The notes: generated by a model not told the origin, from the sequence alone. A stretch of 11,286 nt of DNA from Anaerolineae bacterium (GCA_015489285.1 WGAA01000205.1:1-11286); one strand, 5' to 3'; positions 1-6,926 are shown, counted from the first letter of the stretch. Program-made: numbers and translations.

Positions 1-619
1 AGACGATGGGGATCTCGCCGATGCGGAACCCCTGGGCCTGGCAGCGGTAAAGAATTTCCAGCAGATAGGAGTATCCATCGGCCCGAATCGTTTCCGGCCG
101 CACGGCCTCCAGAACATAGCGACGATAGGCCCGAAAGCCCGCAGTACAGTCATGAGCCGACAGGCGGAGAAAGGTGCGGGCGATCCAATTGGCTCCTCGA
201 CTGAGGAGTCGCCGCTTCACCCCCCAATGACGGGTCCCCCCACCGGGCACATACCTGGACCCGATGACGACGTCATACGTTCGAGTGCGCTCGATGAGGG
301 TGGGCAAATACGCGGGATCGTGGGAGAAGTCCGCGTCCATGGTGCAGATAGGGTCGGCCCCCAGCTCGAAGGCCTTGGCAAACCCGGCCACATATGCCGT
401 CCCCAACCCCAACTTCCCCGGACGGTGAATGACGTGAACACGTGCGTCCGTGGCGGCCAGGGCGTCGGCCAGAGCGCCGGTGCCGTCGGGGGAATTGTCG
501 TCCACAATGATGATGTGGGCCGTGGGCACATGCTCCCGAATGTGCCTCACCAGGGCCTCGATGTTCTCAGCCTCGTTGTACGTCGGTATGACAACGGCCG
601 GTCTCCCTTCCCTTCTCAT
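1..619 (-). CDS. GT2 polyprenol-phosphate mannosyltransferase (Dpm1-like), 3' end outside window
   Basis: This is the N-terminal 206 residues of a family 2 glycosyltransferase; the C-terminus lies beyond the left edge. The family moves mannose (or another hexose) from a nucleotide sugar to polyprenyl phosphate on the cytoplasmic face of the membrane. Visible motifs are the nucleotide-binding start VVIPTYNEAENI (residues 9-20), VDDNSPDGT (39-47), the metal-binding MDADFSHDP (94-102; DxD at 95-97), and IGSRYVPGG (119-127) followed by the family's GxxxWGxxRRxLSxxAN-like stretch. DCTAGFRAYRR (157-167) also fits. The ATG start at 617-619 puts the family's N-terminus in the right place; a GAGGGG ribosome site lies about 12 nt upstream. 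It is the last visible gene of a minus-strand group behind a GT-C glycosyltransferase that could use its lipid-linked product. A C-terminal GtrA-like membrane domain cannot be excluded because that end is missing. The family call is firm; the sugar donor is inferred. Confidence 0.93.
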   Translation of the reverse strand, partial: MRREGRPAVVIPTYNEAENIEALVRHIREHVPTAHIIIVDDNSPDGTGALADALAATDARVHVIHRPGKLGLGTAYVAGFAKAFELGADPICTMDADFSHDPAYLPTLIERTRTYDVVIGSRYVPGGGTRHWGVKRRLLSRGANWIARTFLRLSAHDCTAGFRAYRRYVLEAVRPETIRADGYSYLLEILYRCQAQGFRIGEIPIV

Positions 620-743
620 GGACGTAGCGTTATCCCCTCGCTGGACTTGTGTGCGAACACGCCGGTCTGCGGGAACGCCCCCCGAGAAAGGGACATGGCC
701 CTTATCCCCCCGGTCGAACCGGCTCCCGCAGCGACAGTTTGCC

Positions 744-749
744 ATTGTA
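744..749 (-). promoter_or_regulatory. possible extended -10 promoter for the GT2 gene
   Basis: Read on the minus strand, TACAAT is preceded by TGC, giving an extended -10 element (TGnTACAAT). It lies in the 161-nt gap between the two glycosyltransferase genes, about 125 nt upstream of the GT2 start. No good -35 hexamer is visible 17 nt upstream, so this rests on the extended -10 alone. The gap has no obvious U-tract terminator, so GT2 could also be read from the upstream genes. Confidence 0.3.
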
Positions 750-780
750 GCACAGAGGGGAAAGGTGCCATAACTCAGGC

Positions 781-2337
781 TCACTTGTAGCAACGGGGAG
801 CATCCCGGCGGTGAAGGAAGAAGATGTACCCCACCCGGGGACGGGGGGAGTCCGTGGGGACTTCAACGCGCAAAGGCACGACCTCGTACAGGCGGCGGAT
901 CGCTTCCGTCTGCCAGAGGCGCTGCGTGGGCATCCAGTCCCGGGGGTGGAATTCCGGCGAGGGGAAGAGGTGCGTGTCCAGCTGGATCCACTCCGGACGG
1001 CGCTGCAGGAGATAGGCCACGTCGAGGCGCACATGTCCCGAATCCCAGCGTCCTTTGTACACCTGAGGGGGTGAATGGGCCACGTGAACATCGTTGAGCC
1101 CCAACATGTCGATGATGACGTGATCGTCGTTGAGGTAGGCCGCGGCACCGGCGGCAATGAGGGCGATGGTGTCGTCGGGACAGACGTGCGCCCGCAGGGC
1201 CAACCCCATCGCGTACTGGGACGCGTGCATGGGCTCCACGAGGCGCAACGGCCGCCACACGCGCCAGGGCGTCCGATAAAGCACCTGCCACGATGGCCCC
1301 ATGAGAACCACCACGAGTACCCCACTCACCACTCCCATTCCCAAACCACGGGGAACCCGCCCCCCCTCGAAGAGGACGCTGACGCCCAACGCGCTCAGCA
1401 GGGCAAGACAGGGCAGGAGGGGGACGAAGAGACGGAAGTGGGGCATCCAGTCCCCGCCGGCAAAGACGGCCCGCAGCAGCAGGAGGAGAATGACGCTGCC
1501 CACGTACCCCACTTGCCAGGAACGAACACGCCACCCGCCGACGAACGCCAGGAGGAACAGGAGCCAGAAGCGGGGTTGACGCAGGAAGGCTCCCACATAC
1601 CGCGCGCCCTCCACAAGGGCCAACCACCCCCCACCCGTTTTAGCGTAGTACGTGTTCGGCAGGAGCCAGCCGAAGTAATGCCACCGCAGGAGGAAAAAGG
1701 GAAGGAACAAGGGGAGAAATCCCGCCCCCATGCGTAAAAGGGGACGCCCATCCCGCTGCCACGCGGCGACGAAGAGCAGGGTAAAGAGGAACAAGGGGAC
1801 CGCGTCCAGACGCGCCATGCTCAGGAGGGCAAACCCCACCCCCGCCCACACCCAACGTTCGTCGAGCACCCACATGACGCTCAAGGTCAGGAGGAAGGTG
1901 AAGAGGAGGGTGTCCATCCCCGTTCCCGTCCAGAAGGCAAAGGCGGGCATGGCTGCCAGCAGAAGGGGAGGAAGCCACGAGGGGAGTGGGGAGAACCGGC
2001 GGGCCGCGCAACGGCCCAGGAGGCCCAGGACGAGAAGGGCCAGCCCCAAATTGAGCACCGTGGCCCATACCACCACGTCCAGGCCCAGGCGGATCCCCAG
2101 GGCCAGGAGGGCCGTGTACAGCAGACTGCTCACCCCCTCCACCGGAGGTTCCCCCGCGTTCCACACCAGACCCAGCCCCTGAGCCCAGTGTTTGGCGTAG
2201 CGGAAGAAAATGAAGGCGTCGTCGATCAAGGCCACGTCTGTACCGTAAATCCGATACGCGTGGACGAGGAAGAGCAGCACCGCCGCTCCCCACAGGCCCC
2301 CACGCCTCAACATCGCCTTGACCCTCTGCCCCCCCAT
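781..2337 (-). CDS. GT-C family membrane glycosyltransferase (AftB/ArnT-like)
   Basis: A 518-aa polytopic membrane protein, probably a glycosyltransferase that takes sugars from polyprenyl-phosphate donors on the outer face of the membrane. Family signatures are present in order: a first TM (about 13-30), an acidic loop LIDDAFIFFRYAKHWAQGLG (37-56, D39-D40 likely catalytic), a VEGVSSLLYTALLAL segment (66-80), about nine further hydrophobic segments, LPNTYYAKTG (226-235), GGDWMPHFRLFVPLLP (294-309), and a soluble C-terminal domain with VIIDMLGLNDVHVAHS (407-422). Together these resemble the arabinofuranosyltransferase AftB-like branch rather than classical ArnT. The start was set at ATG 2335-2337, with GGGAAGAGG just upstream and 31 nt after the preceding stop; an ATG at 2313 is an alternative, and the frame stays open to 2427, overlapping the upstream gene. 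It lies upstream of the GT2 gene on the same strand. The acceptor is unknown. Confidence 0.85.
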   Translation of the reverse strand: MGGQRVKAMLRRGGLWGAAVLLFLVHAYRIYGTDVALIDDAFIFFRYAKHWAQGLGLVWNAGEPPVEGVSSLLYTALLALGIRLGLDVVVWATVLNLGLALLVLGLLGRCAARRFSPLPSWLPPLLLAAMPAFAFWTGTGMDTLLFTFLLTLSVMWVLDERWVWAGVGFALLSMARLDAVPLFLFTLLFVAAWQRDGRPLLRMGAGFLPLFLPFFLLRWHYFGWLLPNTYYAKTGGGWLALVEGARYVGAFLRQPRFWLLFLLAFVGGWRVRSWQVGYVGSVILLLLLRAVFAGGDWMPHFRLFVPLLPCLALLSALGVSVLFEGGRVPRGLGMGVVSGVLVVVLMGPSWQVLYRTPWRVWRPLRLVEPMHASQYAMGLALRAHVCPDDTIALIAAGAAAYLNDDHVIIDMLGLNDVHVAHSPPQVYKGRWDSGHVRLDVAYLLQRRPEWIQLDTHLFPSPEFHPRDWMPTQRLWQTEAIRRLYEVVPLRVEVPTDSPRPRVGYIFFLHRRDAPRCYK

Positions 2338-2368
2338 GCCCCTCTTCCCTTTCAGAACGTTGGGTTTC

Positions 2369-3454
2369 TCAATACGTCGTACGCCCTTGCAATCGCGATT
2401 GGACGATGACCCCCAGCGTGGCCACAAGGAAGATCAAAATGGCCAAACCGTTCAGGAGGCCTCCCCACTTCCGCCAGGCGAGTATGCCGAACCAGTCCCC
2501 GGCCACCCGCAAGATCAGGGAAAGGTGTAAGAGGACCAGATAGCTGTAGAACCCCTTGCGGTATTCGATGGGCAATCCCAGCACTGTGGGAAAGATGATA
2601 GGCGCATGACCGAAGATCATGGAAAACACGAAGCCCACGAAGAAGGCGTGCAACCAGGCGTCGTACTTCAAACCGGCCATGACTCCGCCTACGGCCACGG
2701 CCATCAGACCACTCACCACCATCCAGACGTACCCGGTCAACAAGCAAACGGCCGCGAAGGTGGGCAGGCCGCCCAACTTCACCGTCCTGCGGGCAATGTC
2801 GTATTCCAGCAGCCACAGGGCCATGAGGAGCAACCCCACCCCCGAGATGCGGACCCCCAGGTCATACGACACCAGGGAGACCAACGGTCCCGCGCTGTAG
2901 ATGATCAACGTCACGTAGAGTAAGCGCATCACCCCCTTGCGCAGCGTCAACATCCGGGCCAACTCGATGCGCTCCCCCACGATGGTCAGGGCGAGGAAAC
3001 CGATCCACCACAACACCACCTTGGGAATCAAGAAGCCGAACATCCACAGTCCGTTCCCGATCACCCACATGAGCGTCCCCGCGGCCATGACCCACACGGG
3101 GAGAATCGCCTGGCGTTCCAGCAGGAGGACGAAGAGGATGAGGATGAGCACACTTCCGATCCACATCCCGATTTGGCCCACGACCAGGGAGCCCCCGGCC
3201 AGCAACCACAACCCGCTCAAGCCGGAAATCGCCGGGCCCAGGTACACCCAGCGCTGGTCGAGGGCCACCGCGCGTTCCAAGCCGATGAGTGTTCCCAAGA
3301 ACCCGGACACCATCAAGGCGCCGTGGAATCCGGGCCATGTATGCCCGGTGGGCCACCGCCACCCGAGGCGGATCAACCCACCCCAAATCCCCACAAGAGA
3401 GATGAAGATAATGAGCAACAACAAGGGAATCCGTTCACGCCGTAAAGTGATCAT
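2369..3454 (-). CDS. polytopic membrane protein, NnrS-like / haem-copper-like
   Basis: A 361-aa, very hydrophobic protein with about 10-12 TM segments. It carries intramembrane histidines in conserved-looking contexts: HGALMVSGFLGTLIGLERAV (44-63), WLHAFFVGFVFSMIFGHAPI (267-286, H269 and H283), and H310 in LLHLSL. Histidines spaced within helices, with an HxxxxGF-type motif, resemble the NnrS family and haem-copper oxidase subunit I relatives, which are linked to nitric oxide or haem metabolism; no experimental role is implied for this protein. ATG 3452-3454 is the start, preceded by GGGGAGG about 10 nt upstream and GGAAGG closer. It is the first gene of the minus-strand group with the two glycosyltransferases, 31 nt ahead of the GT-C gene, though a functional link is not obvious. 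Family assignment is moderate; that it is a real membrane protein is firm. Confidence 0.75.
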   Translation of the reverse strand: MITLRRERIPLLLLIIFISLVGIWGGLIRLGWRWPTGHTWPGFHGALMVSGFLGTLIGLERAVALDQRWVYLGPAISGLSGLWLLAGGSLVVGQIGMWIGSVLILILFVLLLERQAILPVWVMAAGTLMWVIGNGLWMFGFLIPKVVLWWIGFLALTIVGERIELARMLTLRKGVMRLLYVTLIIYSAGPLVSLVSYDLGVRISGVGLLLMALWLLEYDIARRTVKLGGLPTFAAVCLLTGYVWMVVSGLMAVAVGGVMAGLKYDAWLHAFFVGFVFSMIFGHAPIIFPTVLGLPIEYRKGFYSYLVLLHLSLILRVAGDWFGILAWRKWGGLLNGLAILIFLVATLGVIVQSRLQGRTTY

Positions 3455-3586
3455 GCCTTCCGTGCCTCCCCAGGAATTTTTCCTAATTTACCAATTTCTT
3501 TGATAAAAATTCGCCCCGTAGTGTACTCTACTTCCACAAGCCCGCCAAAACGAGGCCGGAGTTCGGCATCACCGGGGGGACAAGAT

Positions 3587-3615
3587 TTGCCAAAAGACCC
3601 ATCCACCGGTATAAT
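3587..3615 (+). promoter_or_regulatory. sigma-70 type promoter of tRNA-Arg
   Basis: A -35 hexamer TTGCCA (3587-3592) and a perfect -10 TATAAT (3610-3615) are separated by the ideal 17 nt. Transcription would begin around 3621-3623, about 20 nt ahead of the mature tRNA 5' end. This is the best promoter in the window. Confidence 0.85.
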
Positions 3616-3641
3616 AGGGGCCGTAAAAGTGAGCAGAAGGA

Positions 3642-3717
3642 GCCCCCATAGCTCAGATGGATAGAGCACCGGCCTCCGGAGCCGGGTGGGGAGGTTCGAG
3701 TCCTCCTGGGGGTACCA
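3642..3717 (+). tRNA. tRNA-Arg (anticodon CCG), CCA encoded
   Basis: A 76-nt cloverleaf: acceptor GCCCCCA pairs with TGGGGGT (G1 with U72 as a wobble, common in this tRNA type), D arm GCTC/GAGC, anticodon stem CCGGC/GCCGG with loop CTCCGGA (anticodon CCG at 3676-3678), a 4-nt variable loop, and T arm GGAGG-TTCGAGT-CCTCC. Discriminator A3714 is followed by an encoded CCA (3715-3717). It reads CGG codons. It stands alone between its own promoter and terminator. Confidence 0.97.
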
Positions 3718-3746
3718 AAAACGCCGGCGTATCGCCGGCGTTTTTT
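3717..3746 (+). terminator. bidirectional intrinsic terminator
   Basis: A 13-bp inverted repeat, AAAAACGCCGGCG and CGCCGGCGTTTTT around a 3-nt TAT loop, has T's on the plus-strand 3' side (3741-3746) and A's on the other side, so it gives a U-tract in either direction. It starts at the last base of the tRNA-Arg CCA. On the minus strand it begins 5 nt past the stop of the NYN gene. It therefore ends both convergent units. Confidence 0.92.
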
Positions 3747-3750
3747 CTTC

Positions 3751-4233
3751 TCACGAATCCCCTTTCTTCCGTCGGCGGAATAGCTCCAACCACTCTTCCA
3801 CTTCCTCGGGGGAGAGGTGAACGTCCTCCCGTTCAGGACGCCGCGGCAGGGGCCGGACGAGTTCCCGAGCGAAAGTACGGGCGGGGACGACACGGCATCC
3901 CCGCTCGCGCGCGACGCGTTGAATCGCCATGTCGTCGGTTACCACACGCAGGGCATTGGGATGTCGGGCCTTGCGGATGCGAGCCCGTATGACTTCATCC
4001 GCGCTCTGGCCCGTCATCCCCGCGAAGATCACCGTGACACCTCCGCCGGAAAGATGCGCGGCAAACCCGCCCGGAATTCCCCGGTCGAAGACGACGGTAA
4101 TGGGGGTACGCACCCGCGCCTGAAAACGACGCAATAGGCGGACCAGTTTGACCTCGTCGTCCTCATCGGCCAGGGAGATCCCCGGTAACATCCCGGTTCC
4201 GATGAGATTGTGCCCGTCGATGAGATAGGGCAT
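3751..4233 (-). CDS. NYN/PIN-fold ribonuclease, YacP-like
   Basis: A 160-aa protein with the NYN (PIN-like) metal-dependent nuclease fold. Visible acidic positions match the family: LIDGHNLIG (4-12, D6 and N9), VVFDRG (47-52, D50), SADEVI (77-82, D79/E80) and VVTDDMAIQRVA (97-108, D100/D101). The last ~30 residues are charged (RRPERED...EEVEEWLELFRRRKK). Relatives of YacP (Rae1 in Bacillus) are endoribonucleases linked to mRNA turnover on ribosomes; substrate and activity here are inferred. The ATG at 4231-4233 follows GGGGGAGG by 6 nt. It is the last gene of the M48-FtcD operon, 22 nt after the FtcD stop, and is closed by the bidirectional terminator. Confidence 0.85.
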   Translation of the reverse strand: MPYLIDGHNLIGTGMLPGISLADEDDEVKLVRLLRRFQARVRTPITVVFDRGIPGGFAAHLSGGGVTVIFAGMTGQSADEVIRARIRKARHPNALRVVTDDMAIQRVARERGCRVVPARTFARELVRPLPRRPEREDVHLSPEEVEEWLELFRRRKKGDS

Positions 4234-4255
4234 GTACCGCCTCCCCCTACGGGAC

Positions 4256-5179
4256 CTATTCCCCTTCCCCTTCGAGCACTTCCTCGAGACGGCGTTCCAG
4301 TACCTGGGATTCGCTAAAGCCGTCCAGTTGCAGATACCACTGGGCCACGTCCAGCATCGCCTTGAGGGGGGTCAACCCGACCAGTTCGGTATGGGTGATC
4401 GTGCAGCCGTAGCGGGCGGCCTCCCGCCGGATGAGTTCCACCACCCGGTAAATGGGGGTCTTCTTGAAGTTCGTCAGGTTCATGGAGACCTGCGCCTGCC
4501 CGCCAACGAGCATTCCCAGGGCCTTGACGTAGCGGAGACCGCCGCTGGAATGGCGCACGGCCCGGGCGATGCGTTTGGCCACCTTCACGTCGTCCGTGTT
4601 CAAGTAGACGTTGAAGGCGATCAGGAACTCCCGCGCGCCGATAACCGTAGCCCCCGCGGGACCCAGCTCCCGCGGGCCGAAATCCGGCACCCGGTCGGGG
4701 TCGCTTTTGATGGCTTCCTTCAGTCCCTCGTACTCCCCCCGCCGGATGTTGGCCAGGTTCTCCCGGTCGGGACGGGTGGCGGCAGCCTCGTACAAGTACA
4801 CGGGAATGCCCAGCTCCTCCCCGACCCGCTTGCCCAGGCGACGGGCCAATTCCACCGCCTCCTCCATAGTCACCCCTCGGAGGGGAACGAAGGGCACGAC
4901 ATCGGTCGCTCCGATGCGGGGGTGTTCTCCCCGATGTTCCTCCAGGTTGATAAGCTCCGCGGCCCGAGCAATGGCCCGGAACATGGCCTCCAGCGCGGCC
5001 TCGGGCTCCCCTACACAGGTGACAACAGACCGGTTGTGGTCTTTATCGCTCTCCACATCCAGGATCCACACCTGGGGTACATTCGCGATTTCCTGCACGA
5101 TTTGGTCGATGACCTCCTGACGCCGCCCTTCACTGAAGTTCGGAACGCATTCCACCAACCGCTCAGGTAGTCGGCTCAT
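4256..5179 (-). CDS. ftcD: glutamate formimidoyltransferase
   Basis: A 307-aa formiminotransferase-only protein without the cyclodeaminase half. It transfers the formimino group of N-formimino-L-glutamate to tetrahydrofolate, the last step of one histidine-degradation route, and feeds one-carbon metabolism. Signatures are LVECVPNFSEGRR (8-20), DVESDKDHNRSVV (41-53) and RGEHPRIGATDVVPFVP (83-99). H86 aligns by eye with catalytic His82 of the mammalian enzyme (GEHPRMGALDV). The length fits the transferase domain alone. The start at ATG 5177-5179 was chosen because GGAGG sits 8 nt upstream and the protein begins MSRLPERLVECVPNFSEG; the frame is open to 5212, but that would add a basic stretch with no counterpart in the family. 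The start overlaps the M48 gene end by 17 nt. No other hut genes are in the window. Confidence 0.93.
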   Translation of the reverse strand: MSRLPERLVECVPNFSEGRRQEVIDQIVQEIANVPQVWILDVESDKDHNRSVVTCVGEPEAALEAMFRAIARAAELINLEEHRGEHPRIGATDVVPFVPLRGVTMEEAVELARRLGKRVGEELGIPVYLYEAAATRPDRENLANIRRGEYEGLKEAIKSDPDRVPDFGPRELGPAGATVIGAREFLIAFNVYLNTDDVKVAKRIARAVRHSSGGLRYVKALGMLVGGQAQVSMNLTNFKKTPIYRVVELIRREAARYGCTITHTELVGLTPLKAMLDVAQWYLQLDGFSESQVLERRLEEVLEGEGE

Positions 5180-6365
5180 GGGTGGATTCCTCCTTTGTCT
5201 CCGTAGTCTCATCGTACGCCAACGCCATAGCTATCCGTTCCCCCAGGGGGGGATGACTGCCGAAAATCCAGACGTACCAGGTCGGGGGAAACAAATCCGC
5301 CAGGTTCTGGTCGGCCAGGCGGGCCAGGGCGCGCGCGTATGTGCGCCCTTGTCCTGTGAGGACGACCGCGAACATGTCGGCCAGGCTCTCCCGGGTACGG
5401 GACCAGAGGTTCAACAGCGGGGAGAGAAGCAATTGCATGAGGAAGAAGGTGAGGAGTACCACCGGCACCAGCGCCGGATCGTCCGGCGTCACCTGCCACG
5501 CCCCGGTCACCTTCTGCACGACCCAGGCCAGCACCCGGAAGACCAGAAGCAACATCACCCCTTCCAGCAGAAAACTCAAGAGTATGTCCTTGTGCACGTG
5601 ATGGGCGAGCTCATGGGCCAGGATGGTCTCCGCTTCCTCGGGGGTGAAGGAGGTCAACAGGGTATCCCCAACGATGATCCGTCGCGTCTTTCCCAGGCCC
5701 ACCACGGCCGCGTTGGCCGCCCGGGTGCGCGTGCTCAGGTCGAAGCGGTAAACATCCACCACAGGGACACCGGCCCGTTCGGCCAGGGCGAGAAAACGCT
5801 GCCGCAGGGCCTCGTCCGTCAAGGGTTCGAAGTGGAAGAAGAGGGGGGCGATGAACACGGGCGCCACCACCATGAGCACCAGGAGGACGACCGCGCCGGC
5901 CAGGGCGCCCCACAGCCACCAAAGAGGGGTCCCCGTGCTCGCGAGGTACATGATGCCGACGACGGCCACCGCCCCCAATCCCCCCTCGATGAGCACAATC
6001 TTCACCCAATCGGTCAACCAGGCCTCCCACCCCTGCGTGCTCAGCCCATATCGTCGCTCCAGCGCGTGGGAGAGGAGGCCGAAGAGGAGATCGATGGCCG
6101 CCAGGCCACTCCCCACGACGAGAAAGGCCAAAAAGGCCGCGAGGAGACGACCGGGCGCGTGATGTACGGCCCAGCTTCCCAGGGAACGAGCCGCGGGGGT
6201 GACTACCCAAAGGATCAGGTAAATCAGGGAGAGGGACACCTCCGCGACGGTGAGAAGCCGACGCAGGCGCGCGTAGGTGCGCGCCCGGGCGCGACGTTCC
6301 CGGTCGAATACCGGCCCCAGGATGGACGTGAGTTGTGCATCCAACGCAGTTTCATGGGGTTCCAT
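5163..6365 (-). CDS. M48 family zinc metalloprotease (Ste24/CAAX protease-like)
   Basis: A 400-aa integral membrane protease. The zinc site is LAHELAHHVHKD (HExxH, His 251 and 255, Glu 252), with the third ligand in SRTRESLADMF (Glu 326, counted from the ATG start). SHPPLGERI near the C-terminus corresponds to the (S/T)HPPLxER motif of the Ste24 branch (M48A). Hydrophobic segments lie at about 40-58, 75-98, 120-145, 150-180, and two around 265-285 and 298-320, flanking the catalytic helix as in Ste24-type enzymes. The chosen start is ATG 6363-6365, with GGAGG about 10 nt upstream; a GTG at 6372-6374 is also in frame but only 1-2 nt from that GGAGG. It heads the operon with ftcD and the NYN gene. 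The likely role is membrane-protein quality control; substrates are unknown. Confidence 0.92.
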   Translation of the reverse strand: MEPHETALDAQLTSILGPVFDRERRARARTYARLRRLLTVAEVSLSLIYLILWVVTPAARSLGSWAVHHAPGRLLAAFLAFLVVGSGLAAIDLLFGLLSHALERRYGLSTQGWEAWLTDWVKIVLIEGGLGAVAVVGIMYLASTGTPLWWLWGALAGAVVLLVLMVVAPVFIAPLFFHFEPLTDEALRQRFLALAERAGVPVVDVYRFDLSTRTRAANAAVVGLGKTRRIIVGDTLLTSFTPEEAETILAHELAHHVHKDILLSFLLEGVMLLLVFRVLAWVVQKVTGAWQVTPDDPALVPVVLLTFFLMQLLLSPLLNLWSRTRESLADMFAVVLTGQGRTYARALARLADQNLADLFPPTWYVWIFGSHPPLGERIAMALAYDETTETKEESTHEPTT

Positions 6366-6395
6366 GGGCTCCACGCCTCCGGCGAATGCCCTCCC

Positions 6396-6401
6396 ATTGT
6401 A
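6396..6401 (-). promoter_or_regulatory. possible -10 of the M48-ftcD-NYN operon
   Basis: On the minus strand, TACAAT lies about 30 nt ahead of the M48 start codon. A weak TTCCCC lies 18 nt further upstream as a candidate -35. This is the only promoter-like hexamer between the gene and the repeat region, so it is offered as a candidate only. Confidence 0.3.
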
Positions 6402-6456
6402 CCGCGAAGCAAAAGGAATGGGGAAGTGGAAAAGCCGTCCGCGTCAAGGGGTATAA

Positions 6457-6865
6457 GAGTAACGAGTAACGGAGTAACGAGTAATTGGATGGCGTGGAAA
6501 GACAACGATTAACGATTGACGATTAACGATTAAAAGGGTTGGCGCGAAGACAAGCTCGGCCGGCTCATCCTGGCGAAGGCCTGCGGCCTATGGCTAACGA
6601 GTGACGAGTAACGAGTAACCGGATGGCGTGGACACAAGGCTATCGCTACAGAGCCAAGCTTGTCTCCCAAGTTACGCATTACGCATCACGTTGCCGGAGT
6701 CCAGGTGCGCCTATAGCGCCGACGTTCTCACCCGCGCATGACGCATGACGAATGACGTTACGCATCACGCATCACGGATTACGTACCCGATGCCGGATTT
6801 CATCCCAACACGTCAGCTTCCTCTCAGCGCCTGACGCCTGACGGGTGACGGATGACGACCGATCG
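6457..6865 (+). repeat. intergenic mosaic of GNNTNAC heptamers with spacer modules (left copy)
   Basis: The 552 nt between the M48 gene and the cNMP protein hold no credible gene. They contain phased runs of 7-nt units of the form GNNTNAC: GAGTAAC x3 plus GAGTAAT (6457-6485), GATTAAC/GATTGAC (6507-6527), GGCTAAC-GAGTGAC-GAGTAAC-GAGTAAC (6592-6619), GCATTAC-GCATCAC (6676-6689), GCATGAC x2-GAATGAC (6736-6756), GCATCAC x2-GGATTAC (6762-6782), and GCCTGAC x2-GGGTGAC-GGATGAC (6829-6856). Between runs are non-heptamer modules, including GGATGGCGTGGA twice (6487-6498 and 6621-6632), AGACAAGCT-type words, and GCCGACGTTC (6718-6727). The set recurs inverted at 10873-11216. Similar heptamer tracts are known between genes in cyanobacteria and some other bacteria; the function is unknown. 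Confidence 0.85.
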
Positions 6866-6879
6866 GGGCCTGAATTCGA

Positions 6880-6919
6880 GCCCGGACTTCCGTTGTCTTG
6901 CGGACTTGGAAGTCCGGGC
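6880..6919 (-). terminator. 12-bp hairpin just past the cNMP-protein gene
   Basis: GCCCGGACTTCC (6880-6891) and GGAAGTCCGGGC (6908-6919) form a perfect 12-bp stem with a 16-nt loop, starting 7 nt past the stop codon of the minus-strand cNMP gene. There is no U-tract after it, so it may stabilise the mRNA 3' end or act as a weak or factor-aided terminator rather than a classical intrinsic one. Confidence 0.5.
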
Positions 6920-6926
6920 CAAGTGT

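Noticed and set aside
701..720. Terminator between the two glycosyltransferase genes
   Set aside because: Only a 5-bp stem (CCGGT-CGA-ACCGG) without a following T run on either strand.
1075..1737. Long plus-strand open frame inside the GT-C gene
   Set aside because: It is antisense to a gene with clear family motifs, is rich in Pro/Gln/Glu/Arg low-complexity stretches typical of frame shadows in GC-rich DNA, and lacks a ribosome site. The same applies to the plus-strand frames at 4232-5170, 5178-6512 and 6852-8147.
3500..3513. FNR/DNR-like half site TTGAT-N4-AT upstream of the NnrS-like gene
   Set aside because: Only the left half matches TTGATnnnnATCAA; the right half reads ATTCG. In an AT-rich promoter region this is expected by chance.
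6457..6865. CRISPR array
   Set aside because: Repeat units are 7 nt with no 25-40 nt direct repeats or equal-length unique spacers, and there are no cas genes.
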